Assembly: GCA_036741535.1 (NCBI GenBank)
Contig: DAINSB010000056.1
Span: 1 to 13,035, forward strand
DNA from: Thermocaproicibacter sp036741535
GTDB lineage: Bacteria; Bacillota; Clostridia; Oscillospirales; Acutalibacteraceae
Direction: 5' to 3'
Length of the DNA stretch: 13,035 bases
The notes under the pieces were generated by a model, which searched no databases, had not been told where the DNA came from, and was given only the letters and a program-made list of their open reading frames with translations. Below, piece after piece: positions 12,071-13,035 of the stretch (its first letter is position 1; each line of letters begins with the position of its first letter). Both the position numbers and the translations under genes were made by a program.

Positions 12071-13035
12071 GTGACCGAGTTTCATCACCTTCCGGCCGAC
12101 AGGTCCGGCCGTTCTTATTACCGGAAAGCTTTCCTGTTCGGACTGGCTCTCGCGTTCCTGATCTTCATCCCGTTCATCGTGTTCGACAACGGGTATTTCC
12201 TCTTTTACGGCGACTACAACGTGCAGCAGATCCCGTTCTACCAGATGGCCCACGACGCCGTCCGCAGCGGGGACTGGGGCTGGAACTGGAACACCGACCT
12301 CGGCGCGAACTTCGTCGGCTCCTATTCCTTCTATCTGCTCGGCAGCCCGTTTTTCTGGCTGACCATCCCGTTCCCGAGCTGGATGGTCCCGCACCTGATG
12401 GGTCCGCTGCTGATCCTGAAATTCGGCTGCGCCACGCTGACCTCCTACATCTGGATGGAGCGGTACGTCCGCCACCCGGACTACGCCGTCGTGGGCGCGC
12501 TGCTGTACGCGTTTTCCGGCTTTTCCGTCTACAACATCTTTTTCAACCACTTTCACGAGGCGATCGTCTTCTTCCCGCTGATGCTCTGGGCGATGGACGA
12601 ATACATGTACCACCGCAGGCGCGGCGTCTTCGCCCTGACGGTCTGCCTGTGCTGCACGGTGAACTACTACTTCTTTGTGGGACAAGTCACCTTCCTGATC
12701 CTGTACTGGGCGGTGCGGACGCTTTCCGGCAACTGGTCGATGAGCGTGCGGGACTTCCTGCTGCTGTTCGCGGAGGCGGTCATCGGCGTGCTGGGCTCGT
12801 GCTTCGTGCTGCTGCCGACGGTGCTCGCCATTATCCAGAATCCGCGCGTCAACGACCCGCCGAACGGCTGGAACGCGCTTCTGTACGATTACAACCAGCG
12901 GTACGTGCACATCCTCGAGTGTTTCTTCTTTCCGCCGGACATCCCGGCAAGGCCGAACTTCACGCCGGACAGCGAGGCGAAGTGGTCTTCGCTCGGCGCG
13001 TGGCTGCCGCTGTTCAGCATGAGCGGCGTCATCGT
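12071..13035 (+). CDS. yfhO: YfhO-family polytopic membrane protein (partial, cut at right edge)
   Basis: 321 complete codons from GTG 12071, SD GGGAGG at 12058-12063; an in-frame stop at 12053 limits the start. The frame is open to the end of the window and full-length relatives are around 850 aa, so more than half is missing. After a basic N-terminus comes a first membrane helix (about 19-38), then GDYNVQQIPFY (47-57), the acidic motif with a conserved aspartate (D48) in an extracytoplasmic loop typical of GT-C fold enzymes. GANFVGSYSFYLLGSPF and several further helices follow. In B. subtilis YfhO is needed for glycosylation of lipoteichoic acid; a related envelope glycosylation role is likely here but not shown. 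It is divergent from yfbR, with its own promoter. Confidence 0.88.
   Translation, partial: MTEFHHLPADRSGRSYYRKAFLFGLALAFLIFIPFIVFDNGYFLFYGDYNVQQIPFYQMAHDAVRSGDWGWNWNTDLGANFVGSYSFYLLGSPFFWLTIPFPSWMVPHLMGPLLILKFGCATLTSYIWMERYVRHPDYAVVGALLYAFSGFSVYNIFFNHFHEAIVFFPLMLWAMDEYMYHRRRGVFALTVCLCCTVNYYFFVGQVTFLILYWAVRTLSGNWSMSVRDFLLLFAEAVIGVLGSCFVLLPTVLAIIQNPRVNDPPNGWNALLYDYNQRYVHILECFFFPPDIPARPNFTPDSEAKWSSLGAWLPLFSMSGVI

Noticed and set aside
12002..12910. Minus-strand open frame (302 codons) at the right end
   Set aside because: Antisense to the YfhO-type gene, whose GTG start, SD, promoter and membrane helices are clear.
1..13035. tRNA, rRNA, CRISPR array, att sites or replication origin
   Set aside because: No cloverleaf with TTCGA-type arm, no regularly spaced identical repeats of CRISPR length, no integrase and no DnaA-box cluster were seen.

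Overview
The window looks like chromosome from a GC-rich Firmicute, most likely a clostridial (Oscillospirales/Ruminococcaceae-like) anaerobe. Three things suggest this. The minus-strand block darA-holB-ricT ... trmN6-rsmI, with an Orn/Lys/Arg decarboxylase next to it, is the arrangement known around yaaO-yaaQ-holB-yaaT-yabB-yabC in Bacillus and its relatives. There is a small clostridial 2[4Fe-4S] ferredoxin. Ribosome binding sites are strong purine-rich SD sequences, with GTG and TTG starts in use. Species cannot be named from the sequence alone.

Layout. (1) 1-661: an AT-richer stretch holding a chimeric broken gene, in which the first part of an unrecognised protein is fused in frame to a truncated IS3-type OrfA. 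(2) 710-2574, plus strand: a nitrogen-uptake operon with a sigma-A promoter, a leader with a terminator and a competing hexaloop hairpin, an ammonium channel (amtB), its PII regulator (glnK) and a strong terminator. (3) 2573-5567, minus strand: trmN6, rsmI and a CLC transporter with fluoride-type filter motifs, joined by two 4-bp ATGA overlaps. (4) 5583-5872, minus strand: a monocistronic ferredoxin with its own promoter and terminator. (5) 6110-8199, minus strand: darA (c-di-AMP-binding PII-like protein), holB (clamp-loader delta prime) and ricT (Fe-S protein of the RNase Y specificity complex). (6) 8314-11239, minus strand: an LCP-family cell-wall ligase with a roughly 350-nt leader, followed by a fold-type I decarboxylase whose TTG start lies 18 nt beyond an attenuator-like terminator. 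(7) 11289-11925, minus strand: yfbR-type 5'-deoxynucleotidase. (8) 11959-13035, plus strand: a YfhO-family polytopic membrane protein starting at GTG and cut by the window edge.

The protein-coding content is mostly housekeeping: nitrogen sensing, replication, rRNA/tRNA methylation, nucleotide clean-up and cell-envelope glycopolymers. The less ordinary signals are in the RNA leaders: the ANTAR-like hexaloop overlapping the amtB terminator, the conditional terminator before the decarboxylase, and the long structured leader of the LCP gene. The fluoride-type CLC placed in an RNA-methyltransferase operon also stands out. No CRISPR array, rRNA, tRNA or complete mobile element was found.
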